Of a stretch of DNA of 17,249 nucleotides, positions 16,019 to 17,249 are shown one piece after another. The stretch spans positions 1-17,249 of the forward strand of contig JAFUQY010000203.1 in the NCBI GenBank assembly GCA_017472105.1, written 5' to 3'. Each line of letters starts with the position of its first letter. The stretch's first letter is position 1. The stretch comes from Clostridia bacterium (GTDB taxonomy: Bacteria > Bacillota_A > Clostridia > Oscillospirales > CAG-272). A program made the position numbers and the translations under genes. A model generated the notes under the pieces. That model saw nothing but the letters and a program-made list of their open reading frames with translations. It had not been told where the DNA came from and ran no database searches.

Positions 16019-16792
16019 TCACTCCTGTACGGCGTCATACACCTTCATCAGCTTCTCAAGCAGTGTCTTCATCTCGCCGAGCTTGACCATGTTCGGTCCG
16101 TCGGATTTCGCGTTGTCCGGATCGGGATGGGTTTCCATGAAAAGGCCGTCCACACCGACTGCGATGGCTGCCTTGGCGAGATATTCCACGTACTCGCGGT
16201 TGCCGCCGGTGGATGTGCCGTTGCCGCCGGGCTTCTGTACGCTGTGCGTCGCGTCAAAGATCACCGGCACGCCGAAATCCTTCATCACGCGGAGCCCTGT
16301 CATGTCAACAACCAGCGTATTGTAGCCGAAGCTGGTGCCGCGTTCACACAGCATGACATTGTCATTACCGGATTCGCGCACCTTCTGTACACAGTTCCTC
16401 ATATCCCACGGGGCGAGGAACTGTGCTTTTTTGATATTCACACACTTCCCTGTCTTAGCCGCAGCGATGAGCAGATCGGTCTGACGGCAGAGGAAAGCGG
16501 GAATCTGGATGATGTCCGCCACTTCCGCCGCACGTTCCGCCTGCCACGGCTCGTGGATATCGGTGCAGATGGGCAGATTGTATGTATCCTTGACTTTTTT
16601 GAGAATCCGGAGCCCTTCATCGATACCGGGACCGCGGAAACCGTTTATGGACGTGCGGTTCGCTTTATCGAAGGATGCCTTGAAGGTGTACGGAATCCCC
16701 AGCTCATCCGTGATCCGCTTCATTTCGGCGGAGATGGATAGAACGAGCTCCTCGGATTCGATGACGCAGGGACCGGCGATTAACTGAAACAT
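16019..16792 (-). CDS. kdsA: 3-deoxy-8-phosphooctulonate synthase, metal-dependent type
   Basis: A 257-residue TIM-barrel aldolase that condenses phosphoenolpyruvate and arabinose-5-phosphate to Kdo-8-phosphate. Family motifs include AGPCVIES (6-13), [11 protein letters not shown] (38-48), [11 protein letters not shown] (51-61), TDIHEPWQ (77-84) and [12 protein letters not shown] (179-190). Cys9, His183, Glu220 and Asp231 have the same spacing (174, 37 and 11 residues) as metal ligands Cys11, His185, Glu222 and Asp233 of the Aquifex aeolicus enzyme. Non-metal KdsA such as that of E. coli has Asn in place of the cysteine, so this should be the metal-dependent class. The start at 16792 has GAGG eight bases upstream; the longer frame from 16843 runs through an upstream hairpin and adds residues absent from the family. 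Confidence 0.96.
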   Translation of the reverse strand: MFQLIAGPCVIESEELVLSISAEMKRITDELGIPYTFKASFDKANRTSINGFRGPGIDEGLRILKKVKDTYNLPICTDIHEPWQAERAAEVADIIQIPAFLCRQTDLLIAAAKTGKCVNIKKAQFLAPWDMRNCVQKVRESGNDNVMLCERGTSFGYNTLVVDMTGLRVMKDFGVPVIFDATHSVQKPGGNGTSTGGNREYVEYLAKAAIAVGVDGLFMETHPDPDNAKSDGPNMVKLGEMKTLLEKLMKVYDAVQE

Positions 16793-16816
16793 GGTAAATA
16801 CCTCGCTTGATGTGAT

Positions 16817-16850
16817 AAAACAGACCTTCATTCCGGCGAACAAAGGTCTG
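16817..16850 (-). terminator. Candidate terminator or attenuator between kdsB and kdsA
   Basis: On the minus strand CAGACCTT and AAGGTCTG (16843-16850 and 16821-16828) form an 8-base stem with a 14-base loop, followed by TTTTAT. It sits in the 73-base gap between kdsB and kdsA. The stem is short and the T run is only four, so partial termination or mRNA processing is as likely as full termination. Confidence 0.55.
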
Positions 16851-16865
16851 CTCCTGTACAGGCTG

Positions 16866-17249
16866 TTACGCCATATTGTGTTCGATCATGTACTGCTCAA
16901 CGGCAACGCGGTCCTTGGGAGTATCCACGGAGAGAGTCTTGCAGTGCGCGTTGATGTAATAGCAGTCCTTGCGGTTTTCGATGAAGCGGAAGGAGTCGTT
17001 TTCCTCGATCTTTTCCACCGGTCCGCGGGGTGTATCGTGATAGTATTCGAGTGCGACCTTGGTGAACGCGCCGACGCCGACGAACTTCTGGTAAACGTAG
17101 TTCATGTCTCCTTTGGGGAACGGAATGGGAGCGCGGGAAATGAACAGGCAGATGCCGTCCTTGTTGGTCACGATCTTGAGGTTGGTGGGGTCAACCACTT
17201 CCACGGGATTGGAGAAGTCGGTCATGAGATTGGAAACGTAGAAGCCGTC
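16866..17249 (-). CDS. kdsB: CMP-Kdo synthetase, C-terminal part
   Basis: The last 127 residues of a gene whose beginning lies beyond the right edge; the frame is open to position 17249, so the Met at 17225 is internal. KdsB activates Kdo with CTP to form CMP-Kdo. The segment [14 protein letters not shown] matches the KdsB strand that usually reads YFSRAPIPF. It is followed by the usual HxGxYAY-like region, here [16 protein letters not shown], then [17 protein letters not shown] and the closing SVDTPKD motif. The N-terminal nucleotide-binding loop is not in the window, so another cytidylyltransferase of the same fold is not excluded, but the direct neighbours kdsA, kdsD and kdsC make KdsB by far the best call. 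Confidence 0.88.
   Translation of the reverse strand, partial: DGFYVSNLMTDFSNPVEVVDPTNLKIVTNKDGICLFISRAPIPFPKGDMNYVYQKFVGVGAFTKVALEYYHDTPRGPVEKIEENDSFRFIENRKDCYYINAHCKTLSVDTPKDRVAVEQYMIEHNMA

Noticed and set aside
15240..16325. A 361-residue open frame on the plus strand across kdsD and kdsA
   Set aside because: Antisense to two well-recognised enzymes that overlap in an operon; no independent motif or start signal.
16793..16843. Longer kdsA start at 16843
   Set aside because: It would add 17 residues that the family lacks and would place the start inside the hairpin; the ATG at 16792 has GAGG at good spacing.

Overview
The window looks like chromosomal DNA of a low-to-mid G+C Gram-positive bacterium, most likely a member of the Clostridia. 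The reasons are strong AGGAGG-type ribosome binding sites, SigA-like promoters, a lipoprotein that joins GLUG-like, Ig-like and CotH kinase-like regions, and a MurK/MurQ/NamZ type of peptidoglycan salvage. This is an inference from gene content; there is no rRNA or other phylogenetic marker. A full Kdo (3-deoxy-manno-octulosonate) pathway is the one element that is not typical of monoderm bacteria.

Layout. (1) 1-3335: a divergent unit. Leftwards run an FAD-dependent oxidoreductase and the start of a gene resembling M14 metallopeptidases. Rightwards run an AraC-type regulator and a hormone-sensitive-lipase-type esterase. The two promoters between them overlap at the -10 element. The substrate is unknown. 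(2) 3363-7434: a compact rightward operon with its own promoter and terminator: murQ, a MurNAc/GlcNAc kinase (murK type), a serine beta-lactamase-fold hydrolase resembling AmiE, and namZ. Together these could take MurNAc-containing cell-wall fragments to GlcNAc-6-phosphate. None of the four shows a signal peptide, so the whole pathway appears cytoplasmic. (3) 7457-10687: a leftward 1076-residue predicted lipoprotein with a CotH kinase-like domain, convergent with namZ across a bidirectional terminator. (4) 10877-14340: leftward rfbA-rfbB-rfbD-rfbC, the complete route from glucose-1-phosphate to dTDP-L-rhamnose, closed by a strong terminator. (5) 14548-17249: leftward kdsB(partial)-kdsA-kdsD-kdsC, the complete route from ribulose-5-phosphate to CMP-Kdo.

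Regions 4 and 5 lie on the same strand, separated by 207 AT-rich bases. They probably supply activated rhamnose and Kdo for one surface glycan, but no glycosyltransferase, polymerase or exporter is visible in the window. No tRNA, rRNA, CRISPR array, insertion sequence or phage gene was seen. No gene-free stretch exceeds 300 bases; the longest are 10688-10941 and 14341-14547.
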